From Erpobdella octoculata (taxonomy: Eukaryota > Annelida > Clitellata > Hirudinida > Erpobdellidae): 64,000 nt of DNA. The first letter of the stretch is position 1. Each line of letters begins with the position of its first letter. Both the position numbers and the translations under genes were made by a program. This document shows positions 43,037 to 52,468 of the stretch, one piece after another. The stretch is from positions 32,289,593 to 32,353,592 of the forward strand of contig OZ022238.1 of the NCBI GenBank assembly GCA_963978895.1, written 5' to 3'. The notes beneath the pieces were generated by a model. The model was not told the DNA's origin, did not search any database, and saw only the letters and a list, made by a program, of their open reading frames with translations.

Positions 43037-44215
43037 ATTTATAACGACACTCGTCGAGAGTCTCTCAATTGTTGATATGTTCAGTAGAAATGAAACTTCA
43101 AAAACTTTATTTTCAAAAGTAAACAAATTATTACAATTGTATTTGGTTTTTCCGATATCAAATGCAACACTAGAAAGAATTTTTTCTGCATTGCGTCGAA
43201 TTAAAACCTTTACCTATTTGCAGTCAAGAATGACCCAAACTAAATGAAAATATGTCATGTTTTTAAATGTACATAAAGAAAAAAACAGACAATCGAAACT
43301 TGTAGGAAATTTGACAGTAAAGTTGGTGATTATACGTCTTGCCAACTACAGTAGTTTTTAAAATGAGATAGGATATATATGGTCATAACTAAGCTTGGCC
43401 GATAGTTTGTGATTACGAGATGCCATAACTAGTACTTTATAATTTTTTTACTTCCGAGAATGGCACAGAGAGAAAGAGATTATCGAGTGTGTGTGTGTGG
43501 TTTGTTTAACGTCTGTATCTGTCAATAAGACAATTTGGACGGTATGTATGTTTGAGTGTTTGGTGACGTGTTTATGTTGGCTTTGAGGCAGGGAGGCCAC
43601 CGAAAGCACAAGGCTTTCGTGGGCACATGGCTCGACTCACTCCAGCCCGCCAACTAATAAGTGCAATAAGTTGGACAAGGACCGGCAAATCGACTACCCA
43701 TGCAGCTAGCAATTTAACCAACTTCGGATGATCCTCATAGGCTATGGTATCGCTCCGCTGCTTTAATCCGCCTCTGCCAGTCCAGCCAGATTATCGAGTC
43801 CGGGAGCTGTGGGTTTTATGGCGGGTATGACCACGACGTCGATTTCCGTGGAGTCAATGATTTGACGATCCCTTTTACAATCTTGTTTCACATATTTGTT
43901 TGGTATAACCTGACCCTGTAAATTAAATATATTTTGGTTTGTTTCATTGTTATGCTATGTTAATTTTTTTTAATGATTTTATGTTGTGTTTATTTTCTTG
44001 TTCTATTAAAATGCTATGTTAAATTTTCTGGTTCTATTATATTTTGTATGTTAATTTTGTTTTGTCCCTTATCGATTTCGTCGAGCGGCATGCCTATAGT
44101 TGGTATGGGACAATGCCAAATACATCCATCGGCCGTAGTCGCAGTAGGTACCACTCCTTCTCGCCAGTTTCATTTATGTCTGACACAACTGACAGAATTT
44201 TATCCTCGCTGTGAG
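43037..44215 (+). repeat. Left arm of a large inverted repeat (partner 55365-56551)
   Basis: About 1.18 kb matching the reverse complement of 55365-56551 with few differences. After the inserted hAT the match resumes for 8 bp (accgtgtg, 50486-50493), proving the hAT landed in an existing copy. Contains a hAT C-terminal fragment (43050-43246), then non-coding sequence including ggcagggaggccacc- and ccgcctctgccagtccagcc-type words of unknown origin. Confidence 0.9.
43050..43246 (+). pseudogene. hAT transposase dimerisation-domain fragment
   Basis: Encodes SIVDMFSRNETSKTLFSKVN, then LYLVFPISNATLERIFSALR and RIKTFTYLQSRMTQTK before a stop. The S-x-A-T-x-E-R-x-F-S-A-L-R-x-I-K core is the hallmark of the hAT C-terminal dimerisation region. 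Only this end is present. An inverted copy is at 56341-56541. Confidence 0.85.
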
Positions 44216-44497
44216 CAGTGTTGGGTAGGATTTGAAATCAAATGATTTAGATGATTTAAAATCATGATTTCAAATCAAAATATTGATTTTTGATTTTTGA
44301 TTTGAAATCATTTTGCAAAGTTTAATTATAATTTTGATTTGAAATCATTTTTTGACGATTTTCGATTTTATTTTAATATTTGAAAATCAAAATCATAACT
44401 TATTTTTTCTATGCTGCTATTTCTATGCCAAGCCAACAATCGCTTTAAGCGGTAACTTATACAAATAGTTTTTAACAACATGGCAGATAGTATAGAT

Positions 44498-45969
44498 CAC
44501 TGATCTCTATGATATAACTGGATTGCGCTTAGCCCATTATTGCAATAGAAATGTTGTCGCCAGTCTGCCGCCATTTTACCACTCTCAATTACCAATGCAG
44601 CCGTCGTGTTTACGTCGATCGTCGCATGATATACGCACAATTAAGGGGTTTTAATTAAATTTATTTATTTTACTTGAAAATAAAAATTTTTATTTAGTTA
44701 TTCGGTATTTTTCAAATTTTTTTAATACGGTCAATATGATAGTTATTCGGTAACTATCATGAAACGCTTTGTAGATCACCGCAACAAAATCGCCCCGCTT
44801 TGGTTTAGCAAGTGCAGAATATGCTGTACAAGAAACTGTATTACTCTAAAAGTTCTGAATCTATTTAGTAATTTTTAACATCAAAATGTTTGTGAGATGT
44901 AGTAGGAAGTTATGTTGTGTATATAAAGAAATTCAATAAGCACATTTTCTTTGAGCATTTGTTCAAAGTAAACGGTATCTTGTGTGTTACCTATGTCTAT
45001 AACAATTGGTCAGCGAATAATATATTTAGTTTAGGCTAAATAAGTTACATGTAAACTATAACATATATAAATTTCATTTAATTTTTATCATTCGTAAAGG
45101 TGTTTAATTTGATTCAGGCTTTGAGGTAATTTAACGTGCAACGCAGCACATCCGCACAGCAGCAAAACACGTTAGCTAATTGCCATTACGTTGTTGTTTT
45201 ATTTTATTTGTATTCTTTAAATATTAATTGATTTATATACAAACCAATGACTTGAGGTTTTTGTAGCAATGGGCTGCATGTGATATGATGTGAAGGTTCT
45301 TGCTATGCCCGGCTCCATTCTATAACTAAGGCGTATTCTATTCCCACAAACCCACTTTTTGGATGCTTTAACAAGGCTGAACTGATGTTGCGATTCATGA
45401 TCTTAAAATCGAAATATCTTTGTGAAAATAAATTGTACGATTAAATAGTTGTTTGCATATTATGTTTTTTTTTAAATTGTTTTTCAAAATTTATCAATTA
45501 ATTTTTTTTTTAATTTTTGTGCTACTGCTTTCCTAGCATTCAACGTCAACGAGGCTAGAAACAAAGACAGAAATTCTACATTTCATCTTTGCTAACTTAA
45601 AACTTAAACAAAAACTATTTTTTAAACCTTTCAACATGAGTTTGAGGCTCACATTAAATTATTTAGGCAGTAATAAGGTTGCTCAGCCAAACGCCTTACG
45701 ACAGTGCTGCTAAATATAGCCCTGGCGGCAAATAAACTTTGCTAGAAAACTGCATTAATTACGTATTTACAAATAAAATGACTGTTTTGCTCCCTTATAT
45801 TGTTTATTAAAGCTATTACTAGCAGCGAAATTCGGTATTTTTACACTTCAAAAAATATTCCGTCAATAGCATCAGGTAGGTAGGCGTGGCCTAAGAGTTC
45901 CAAAATGGCGACCAGCGGCGACTCCCAGGCAGGTCTAAGCGCAATCCAGTTATATTATAGAGATCAGTG
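44498..45969 (-). mobile_element. P-element-type non-autonomous transposon
   Basis: 35-bp terminal inverted repeats with one mismatch (CACTGATCTCTATGATATAA... and its complement ending ...TATAGAGATCAGTG) and a perfect 8-bp target duplication GTATAGAT (44490-44497 and 45970-45977). Internally, about 44815-44900 on the minus strand reads FRTFRVIQFLVQ, matching KTFRVIQFLVQP of the P transposase at 61573-62646. P elements make 8-bp duplications and have about 30-bp TIRs, so both structure and content agree. Not coding otherwise. Confidence 0.9.
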
Positions 45970-46339
45970 GTATAGATAGCGATTTGAATTGCGTAAGAAT
46001 GTGTAATTTGCCTTTGTTACTTGATGGTAATTTTTTTTAAATAACTAGCGGGAAAGGTCACAGAGTGGTAGCTAAGTGTGTTAATTGCGCAAAGTCAATT
46101 TCAGGATCAAAATTTTCTTTGTCATTTGAAGGTAACTTGCTATAATTATACTATAATAGATACGGTAAAACCGTACTTTCCTACCGAACAATTATTAAAT
46201 CAAATACGTTGCTATCTTAATATGCCGAAAACTCAAATGCAGTTGAATTTTGTTGATTTTAATATTTAAAGGATGAGCGTCATATCTGTGTCAGCTAGTG
46301 CTGATGGACTCAAAAGTCAAAGCATGGAACGAATTGATA

Positions 46340-46664
46340 TGCTGCTATTTCTATGCCAAGCCAACAGTCGCTTTAAGCGGTTAGTTATACAAATAGTTTT
46401 TAACAACATGGCAGATAGTATAGATAGCGATTTGAATTGCGTAAGAATGTGTAATTTGCCTTCGTTACTTGATGGTAATTTTTTTTTAATAACTAGCGGG
46501 AAAGGTCACAGAGTGGTAGCTAAGTGTGTTAATTGCGCAAAGTCAATTTCAGGATCAAAATTTTCTTCGTCATTTGAAGGTAACTTGCTATAATTATACT
46601 ATAATAGATACGGTAAAACCGTACTTTCCTACCGAACAATTATTAAATCAAATACGTTGCTATC
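46340..46664 (+). repeat. Second unit of tandem duplication within the hAT (first at 44412)
   Basis: tgctgctatttctatgccaa, then ctttaagcgg, then nnnatggcagatagtatagatag match between 44412 onward and 46340 onward. In the first unit the P-type element interrupts at gtatagat; in the second the text is uninterrupted until the LTR retrotransposon at 46665 and resumes at 49805. The empty site in each unit confirms the target duplications of the other's insertion. Confidence 0.85.
46409..46593 (+). pseudogene. hAT transposase N-terminal zinc-finger fragment
   Basis: ATG near 46408 gives MADSIDSDLNCVRMCNLPSL, then a G-K-G-H-R-V-V-A-K-C-V-N-C-A-K segment (C-x2-C) and SISGSKFSSSFEGNLL before a stop. 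Position and pattern resemble the BED-type finger start of hAT transposases (AKC..C...S....SS.L..H). The frame is lost after NLL. The first duplicated unit carries the same text at about 45990-46140. Confidence 0.55.
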
Positions 46665-46780
46665 TGTAAGATGAAGATAATTCATCTTACGTATTTTTCA
46701 TAGTATTTGTTTATTTTATTTTATTATGTGTGCATTTTATTAGGATTGGATATTTCGTAACAATAAGTCATATATATATG

Positions 46781-46829
<49 letters not shown>

Positions 46830-46887
46830 GTTTTTATATATATGTATGTGTGTATGTGTGTGCGTATTTACTAATTTTTTTATCTAG

Positions 46888-46924
<37 letters not shown>

Positions 46925-47256
46925 TTTTCCTGATTTTGATTGGTAAGAATGTAAATATTATTTTGTGGATGAATTTTGAGAAACTAGACAGTGTGTTATA
47001 AAGTTGAGTGTTCGAGAAGAAAAATAAAAGTTTAAAGAGACGTGCTGCAGAGAGAAATTGGAATTTACAAAAGATTTGTTAGAACCGTGCGAAATTCTAC
47101 AAAGTGAGAGAATTCAGTTTTATTTGAGTCCAGTTAAAAGATTTATTTTTCAAGGGAGAATAATTAAGTTAAAATAAATTCGAGAAATATTGTGATATAA
47201 ATAACTTCGACTTTAACGTTACGAATCGCTAGAAAGCATATTCCTCTACGTTTACA
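46665..47256 (+). repeat. 5' LTR (592 bp)
   Basis: Begins TGTAAGATGAAGATAATTCA and ends CTCTACGTTTACA. The first 26 bp form a perfect 10-bp hairpin (GTAAGATGAA / TTCATCTTAC, loop GATAA). Contains TA microsatellite tracts at about 46770-46815 and 46895-46922 and an AATAAAAG signal near 47022. Confidence 0.95.
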
Positions 47257-47354
47257 TTGGTGACCTCGACGTATTTACGCATTTTCATACGTAAATATAT
47301 TTTTTCTGAAGTTGTTTGATCACAAGTGACCGAATTTTTTTTCGTTTGTACAAA

Positions 47355-49178
47355 ATGTCTGACGAGAAATTCATTGCGATGGGACAGGCTCTAGGCTATT
47401 CCGGGGAAGATTTAAGGAATTACGTCAAAGAGTTAAAGGATGAAGAAAGAGTTAAGAGATTAGAAGAACGTGAAGAAAAAAAACAAGAACGGGAAGAGCG
47501 GGAACGGGAACGTGAACACGAAGAGAAGAAGACTCAAGAAGCTAAAGAAGAGCGGGAACGGGAACGTGAAGAGGCAGAGAGACAGAGGCAGCATGAATTG
47601 GAATTGAAAAAGCTGGAATTAGAGGCCCTAACGAAAAAAGAGCCAAAGGTAGAGGCAACAAAGATTCCTTATCCAAAGTTTTCTGAAGGTGATGACATCG
47701 ACGCATTTTTGCTGAGATTTGAGTCATTGGCAAAAGCCAATGGTCACCCTCAGAAGGATTGGGGAATGCTTCTAGGGTCGTTGCTTAGTGCGAAGACTTT
47801 GGAAGTGTTTGGCCAACTTAGCGATAGTCAGATGCAGGACTACAGAACGGCAAAGGAGGCACTCCTTCGTCGTTTTGGGAAGTCAGCGGAAGACTATCGC
47901 ATAATGTTTCGAGAGTCAATGCCTGAAACGGAGGAGACCTGGGAACATTATCTAGTGCGGCTAGATAGCCACCTCAGGCGCTGGGTAGATCTCGCGGGCA
48001 AACAAAATCTGTTGTTTTTGTTTCTGAAAGAGCAGTTTTTCGGAAAGTGCCCGGCGGGAATGGTCGAATACTTGTTGGATAAAGAGAGCATAGATGTCAA
48101 TGAGCTGTGCCTTTGGGTAAACAAGTACAGCCAAGCCCATCCAGAGAAGAGGTTGGCAAAATTGGACAGCAATAGCAGGATGGGTTGGAACCGGGGTCAG
48201 TCGGTCAGTGACGCCAAAATGGTTGAACCTCGCTGCTACAACTGTCATCAAACGGGGCACATGGCAAGAGAGTGTCGGCAGAGTAGCCCTAGTAATCCTG
48301 TACTTTTTCAAACACGGAAAGAGACGACTACGTCAGCACCATGCAAGGATTCCGGTGTTGTGAATGCATGCGCTGCCATGGTGATGGAAGAAAAAATGGA
48401 TGAGGTGGAATTGAAGTGTGGATGCATTTTTCCTGTCATTGCGGATGGTTGTTTGCACTCAGGAGAAAAATTTAAATTAACCAGAGGGTTTGTGAACAGA
48501 AAACCGGTAAAAGTTTTGAGGGACACTGGCTGTACTTCCATAATAGTAAAGGAATCATTAGTGCACCCGCGTCAGATGACCGGAAGAACAAGACCCTGTG
48601 TTTTGATCGACGGCACAGTTCGAGTAGCTCCAACAGCAGTGGTAAAAATCAAAACAGACTGGTTCAGAGGAACTAGAGAGGTGGTCTGCATGAAAAACCT
48701 ACTTTGCGATCTCGTGCTGGGAAATGTTGAAGGGGTAAGAGGTTTTGATGCAATGGCGGCAGGAAAACGCTTTGGTCGGAAACCACAGAAATCCGCTTCC
48801 AACTACGACAGCACTCAGAGGAATGATCAGGTAAAGTTTGGAAAATCGTCGGCTAACTCGGAGCTGTATCAAAGCAAGGAAAGAAACACGTCTGCCATTT
48901 CAAAAGTAGGAAATAAAGTTGAGGCAAAAGTTCAAGCTTTGAATCCGCCAAAAGAAAGACCAAGGCTCAATCTTCTGCCTAGAGGCCAACATGGAGGGGT
49001 GGGGAAAGTTGGAAAGTTGAATTCGGCAATCTTCGGAGATGCCCGCCCTGTTGACACAGCACGCAGAGAGATAGAGATTGAGAATAAGTTGAAAGGAAAC
49101 TATTTCAAAGGCAAGGAGAACATCGGTGCTGACTTTCTTAGTCGTAAAGAGAGTGACGATGTAATCAAGAAACACTGA
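47355..49178 (+). CDS. gag: Gag-protease protein fused to eIF4B-like segment
   Basis: ATG at 47355 (MSDEKFIAMGQALGYSGEDL). Residues about 25-110 are a charged E/R/K coiled coil. Then a Gypsy Gag with a SCAN-like helical bundle (FRESMPETEETWEHYLVRLD, LKEQFFGKCPAGMVEYLLDK), a zinc knuckle CYNCHQTGHMARECR (C-x2-C-x4-H-x4-C), and a retropepsin-like part with DTGC in KVLRDTGCTSIIVKES and CDLVLGNVEGVRG. Then about 60 polar residues, then 48951-49094 (see its own entry), and finally YFKGKENIGADFLSR, the text found at the end of Gypsy RNase H. The RT and most of RNase H are missing between protease and this tail. Confidence 0.93.
   Translation: MSDEKFIAMGQALGYSGEDLRNYVKELKDEERVKRLEEREEKKQEREEREREREHEEKKTQEAKEEREREREEAERQRQHELELKKLELEALTKKEPKVEATKIPYPKFSEGDDIDAFLLRFESLAKANGHPQKDWGMLLGSLLSAKTLEVFGQLSDSQMQDYRTAKEALLRRFGKSAEDYRIMFRESMPETEETWEHYLVRLDSHLRRWVDLAGKQNLLFLFLKEQFFGKCPAGMVEYLLDKESIDVNELCLWVNKYSQAHPEKRLAKLDSNSRMGWNRGQSVSDAKMVEPRCYNCHQTGHMARECRQSSPSNPVLFQTRKETTTSAPCKDSGVVNACAAMVMEEKMDEVELKCGCIFPVIADGCLHSGEKFKLTRGFVNRKPVKVLRDTGCTSIIVKESLVHPRQMTGRTRPCVLIDGTVRVAPTAVVKIKTDWFRGTREVVCMKNLLCDLVLGNVEGVRGFDAMAAGKRFGRKPQKSASNYDSTQRNDQVKFGKSSANSELYQSKERNTSAISKVGNKVEAKVQALNPPKERPRLNLLPRGQHGGVGKVGKLNSAIFGDARPVDTARREIEIENKLKGNYFKGKENIGADFLSRKESDDVIKKH
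48951..49094 (+). other. eIF4B C-terminal-motif-like segment within the gag ORF
   Basis: 48 codons. The product has KERPRLNLLPR, a G/K-rich spacer, then SAIFGDARPVDTARREIEIE and NKL. Animal eIF4B proteins carry a conserved C-terminal motif of the form RP(R/K)LNL.PR ... IFGGAKPVDTA.RE.E.E.(K/R)L, so nearly all signature positions agree. No other Gypsy Gag or Pol domain I know has this pattern. In frame with Gag upstream and the RNase H tail downstream, without introns, which suits capture from an mRNA. eIF4B stimulates the eIF4A helicase during translation initiation; any role here is unknown. Confidence 0.75.
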
Positions 49179-49207
49179 CGCGTTTCTTTTTTCGAAGAGG
49201 GGGGATA

Positions 49208-49323
49208 TGTAAGATGAAGATAATTCATCTTACGTATTTTTCATAGTATTTGTTTATTTTATTTTATTATGTGTGCATTTTATTAGGATTGGATATTTCG
49301 TAACAATAAGTCATATATATATG

Positions 49324-49372
<49 letters not shown>

Positions 49373-49430
49373 GTTTTTATATATATGTATGTGTGTATGT
49401 GTGTGCGTATTTACTAATTTTTTTATCTAG

Positions 49431-49467
<37 letters not shown>

Positions 49468-49799
49468 TTTTCCTGATTTTGATTGGTAAGAATGTAAATA
49501 TTATTTTGTGGATGAATTTTGAGAAACTAGACAGTGTGTTATAAAGTTGAGTGTTCGAGAAGAAAAATAAAAGTTTAAAGAGACGTGCTGCAGAGAGAAA
49601 TTGGAATTTACAAAAGATTTGTTAGAACCGTGCGAAATTCTACAAAGTGAGAGAATTCAGTTTTATTTGAGTCCAGTTAAAAGATTTATTTTTCAAGGGA
49701 GAATAATTAAGTTAAAATAAATTCGAGAAATATTGTGATATAAATAACTTCGACTTTAACGTTACGAATCGCTAGAAAGCATATTCCTCTACGTTTACA
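49208..49799 (+). repeat. 3' LTR (592 bp)
   Basis: Same length and, as far as read, the same sequence as the 5' LTR. Preceded by the G-rich polypurine tract at 49194-49207. Confidence 0.95.
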
Positions 49800-49859
49800 C
49801 TATCTTAATATGCCGAAAACTCAAATGCAGTTGAATTTTGTTGATTTTAATATTTAAAA

Positions 49860-50218
49860 GGATGAGCGTCATATCTGTGTCAGCTAGTGCTGATGGACTC
49901 AAAAGTCAACGAAATGATAATGACTACGGCTACTATGATGACCAGTGTTCTTCACAGACCATCGGTACCTCTAACAATGTCTACAACATTAAGATAAAAA
50001 TGATGAACTATTTATCGGATGTTGACAGCACTTTTGCCATTTTTACTTCATATGAATTAATTAAAAAAGTGTTCATACGATATAATACAACACTGCCTTC
50101 GTCAGCTCCTGTCGAAAGACTGTTCAGTTCCGCCGGTTTAATTGAAACTTACAGAAGAAATAGTTTGACAGATTCAATATTTGAGAAATTGTTGCTTTTG
50201 AAGATGAATAAACTTTAG
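49860..50218 (+). pseudogene. hAT transposase C-terminal fragment
   Basis: From ATG near 49861: MSVISVSASADGLKSQRNDN and onward, then FIRYNTTLPSSAPVERLFSS, AGLIETYRRNSLTDSIFEKL and LLLKMNKL before a stop. The LPSSAPVERLFS-x-A-G...N-x-L-x-D...E-K-L-L-x-L-K-x-N signature is the hAT dimerisation domain. The middle of the transposase (catalytic region) is absent between 46593 and here. Confidence 0.85.
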
Positions 50219-50485
50219 TCACATTTGATTGTTTAAGTGGTTTTAGATCAAATTGTGTTAAAATATAATTTTATAGACAAAATTATGTTAAATTAAACCA
50301 TACCGTGTAATAATTTATAAAAAAAATGATTTTGATTTGATGATTTGAAATCATTTTTAAAAGTGATTTTGATTTGAAATCATTTTGTAATTAATGATTT
50401 TGATTTGAAATCATATTTTTCTTGACGATTTTGATTTTGATTTCAAATCATTTCAAAAATGATTTTACCCAACACTGGCTGTGAG

Positions 50486-51660
50486 ACCGTGTGTCATAGC
50501 CACTCATAGCCCATCCCACAGCGTCATCTTCCACATTTTTATTTAATTTAGTAGATAATATCCCAGTAACATCAAGGTAATTTTCAGTCATGATAAAACA
50601 ATGTGTGAAAATGAAAACCATAGAAGGACATTATTCGTATTCACTTTTAAATTTATAGCCAAGGTTTGTGGGTGGAGCTGAATATTATTAGTAGTTGGCG
50701 GCCTGTCAATCATGGACATCACGTGCTTGCCAATCATTGCTTGTTTATCTCATTAACTCCGGTAACGGCAGGATCTTCGGGATTGCCCAAATATGTTACC
50801 GACACACCCAATCAGAAATTAATCCAAAAAAAAATAAAAATATCAACCCCTTCAAACAAATGTATTCTTATAGCAAATTTAATGTAGAATTCAAATATCT
50901 AATTACATTTTACATTTTCCTAGTGACAAAAAATAATAAACGTCATTTACAGAAATGCTTCCGTTTTCAATCGATCCGAATCGCCACAAATTAATTAAAC
51001 AAAAAATAAACTAAAATTATCCGCCCTTTCAAACAACTGTTTTCGTGTAGAGAAATATAAGCTTGATTGAACAGTGCAAAAATTATTTTAAAATATTCAT
51101 TGACACTTTGTGAAAAATGCCTTCCACGACTTGACCTTACAAATATGTTAGCGACACAGCCAATCAGAAACAAATTATTCAAAAAAAAAAAAAAATTATC
51201 CGCCCCTTTAAACAAATGTATTCTTATAGCAAATTTAACGTAGAATTCAAATATCTAATTACATTTTACACTTTCCTAGTGACAAATAATAATAAATGTC
51301 ATTTACAGTAATGCTTCCGCTTTCAATCGATCAAAGCCCACACGAAAATATATTAATTAAAAATTCAATTTACATTTCCGCTCAAACTGCTAATGGAATT
51401 CTTATAGAAAAATATAAGCTTGATTGAACAGTGCAAAAATTATTTTAAAATATTTATTGACACTTTGTGAGAAATGCCTTCCACGACTTGACCTTACAAA
51501 TATGTTACCGACACAGCCAATCAGAAACAATTTAATCACAAAAAAATAAAATTATCCGCCCCTTCAAACAAATGTATTCTTATAGCAAATTTAACGTAGA
51601 ATTCAAATATCTAATTACATTTTATACTTTCCTATTGACAAATAATAATTGCCGAAAATC
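50486..51660. repeat. Dispersed repeat family 2, three tandem-like units
   Basis: Units recur at about 357 bp: atgccttccacgacttgacc at 51117 and 51474; ttcttatagcaaatttaa at about 50868, 51222 and 51580; ccgccccttcaaacaaatg variants between. A further copy is at 33285-33500. AT-rich, no coding. Confidence 0.7.
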
Positions 51661-51849
51661 GGTGCCCGAAGCGTTGCTAACTTCCTGGAGCTCGAAAACG
51701 AATTATTTTAAACGAATTACTAGTCAATAACTTGTTAGAAAAGTGTTGTACTTCAATGTAATGATTGTCAATGAATATAACCTATATAATAGCTTACATC
51801 TCCGCCAGTATCCCAAGGTAAAAAAATTGTTTTTAAAATATAATTCTGC

Positions 51850-51990
51850 CCTACCTTGAAGTACACCAGTTGAAAAACTTTTCAGCACGGGTGGTCAGTT
51901 TTTCACTCCTCGACGATATCGCCTTAATAATGACAAGTTTGAAAAAACAGTTTTTTTAAGACTAAGAGCCAATAAGGCAATTTGAATTTG
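51850..51990 (+). pseudogene. hAT transposase C-terminal fragment, different lineage
   Basis: Reads STPVEKLFSTGGQFFTPRRY, then RLNNDKFEKTVFLRLRANKA before a stop: the hAT dimerisation pattern (P-V-E-K-L-F-S-T-G-G...R-x-R-L-x-x-x-x-F-E-K). Only the last 45 residues or so are present. It lies upstream of a hAT-type right end at 52468 (CCCCAACACTG), so the two may belong to one decayed element. Confidence 0.75.
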
Positions 51991-52203
51991 AATTTATAGT
52001 GATTTTTTGCAATAAATTGGATTTAGTGAATTTAGTCCGTTGAAACTTTTTGTGTTTTTTAAGTTAAAGTACATCAATTTTGAGTGCCACTTATTACATG
52101 AAGGAACAGGCCAGCGACCTCTTTTACAATGTTAGCAGCTAGCAAATAAGACTAGCAAATACGGTGTTGATGGCGATGATGGTAGTACTGGGCCAACACG
52201 TCT

Positions 52204-52468
52204 CACAATAGAAGTAACTGCAAAGTAACTAGTTACATTATTTAGTAACTGTAACTAGTTAGTTACATTTAAAAATCTGTAACCTGTAACTAGTTACATT
52301 TTCAGCAAGTAACTAGTTACTGTAACTAGTTACATTTTCAGCAAGTAACTAGTTACTGTAACTAGTTACATTTTCAGCAAGTAACTAGTTACTGTAACTA
52401 GTTACATTTTCAGCAAGTAACTAGTTACTGTAACTAGTTACATTTTCAAAGTAACTTCCCCAACACTG
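52204..52468. repeat. 36-bp palindromic tandem repeat and hAT-type right end
   Basis: About four copies of a 36-bp unit built on gtaactagttac and attttcagcaag, from about 52279 to 52446, preceded by looser copies. The stretch ends AAGTAACTTCCCCAACACTG at 52468, a CAGTGTTGGGG-type hAT end, so the palindromic repeats are its subterminal repeats. 52469-53070 is AT-rich with three loose copies of atgacaacaagagtatactt-like sequence and no gene. Confidence 0.8.

Larger units (their letters stand above)
46665..49799 (+). mobile_element. Gag-only Ty3/Gypsy-type LTR retrotransposon with captured eIF4B-like segment
   Basis: LTRs 46665-47256 and 49208-49799 (592 bp each, apparently identical, including their internal TA tracts), with target duplication CTATC at 46660-46664 and 49800-49804. 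A primer-binding region (TTGGTGACCTCGACG) follows the 5' LTR at 47257, and a polypurine tract (aagaggggggat) ends just before the 3' LTR. Between them is one ORF of 607 codons. No RT, RNase H core or integrase is present, so the element depends on proteins in trans. Identical LTRs indicate a very recent insertion. Confidence 0.95.
44216..50477 (+). mobile_element. 6.26-kb hAT with nested insertions and 8-bp target duplication
   Basis: Ends CAGTGTTGGGTA / TACCCAACACTG, flanked by GCTGTGAG at 44208-44215 and 50478-50485. Subterminal regions are packed with gatttgaaatcaaatgattt-type self-complementary repeats (44225-44400 and 50325-50465). The interior has a tandem duplication: a unit starting at about 44412 recurs at about 46340. 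The first unit contains a P-type element, the second a Gag-only LTR retrotransposon. Transposase remains only as an N-terminal zinc-finger fragment (46409-46593) and a C-terminal dimerisation part (49860-50218). Confidence 0.93.

Noticed and set aside
43500..43900. A structural RNA gene in the inverted-repeat arm (GC-richer block with ggctttgaggcagggaggcc)
   Set aside because: No known RNA signature could be recognised and the block is duplicated with the arm; it is treated as part of the repeat.
47355..49178. A host SCAN-zinc-finger gene
   Set aside because: It lies between paired LTRs with target duplication, PBS and PPT, and has a zinc knuckle and protease motif; it is a retrotransposon Gag.
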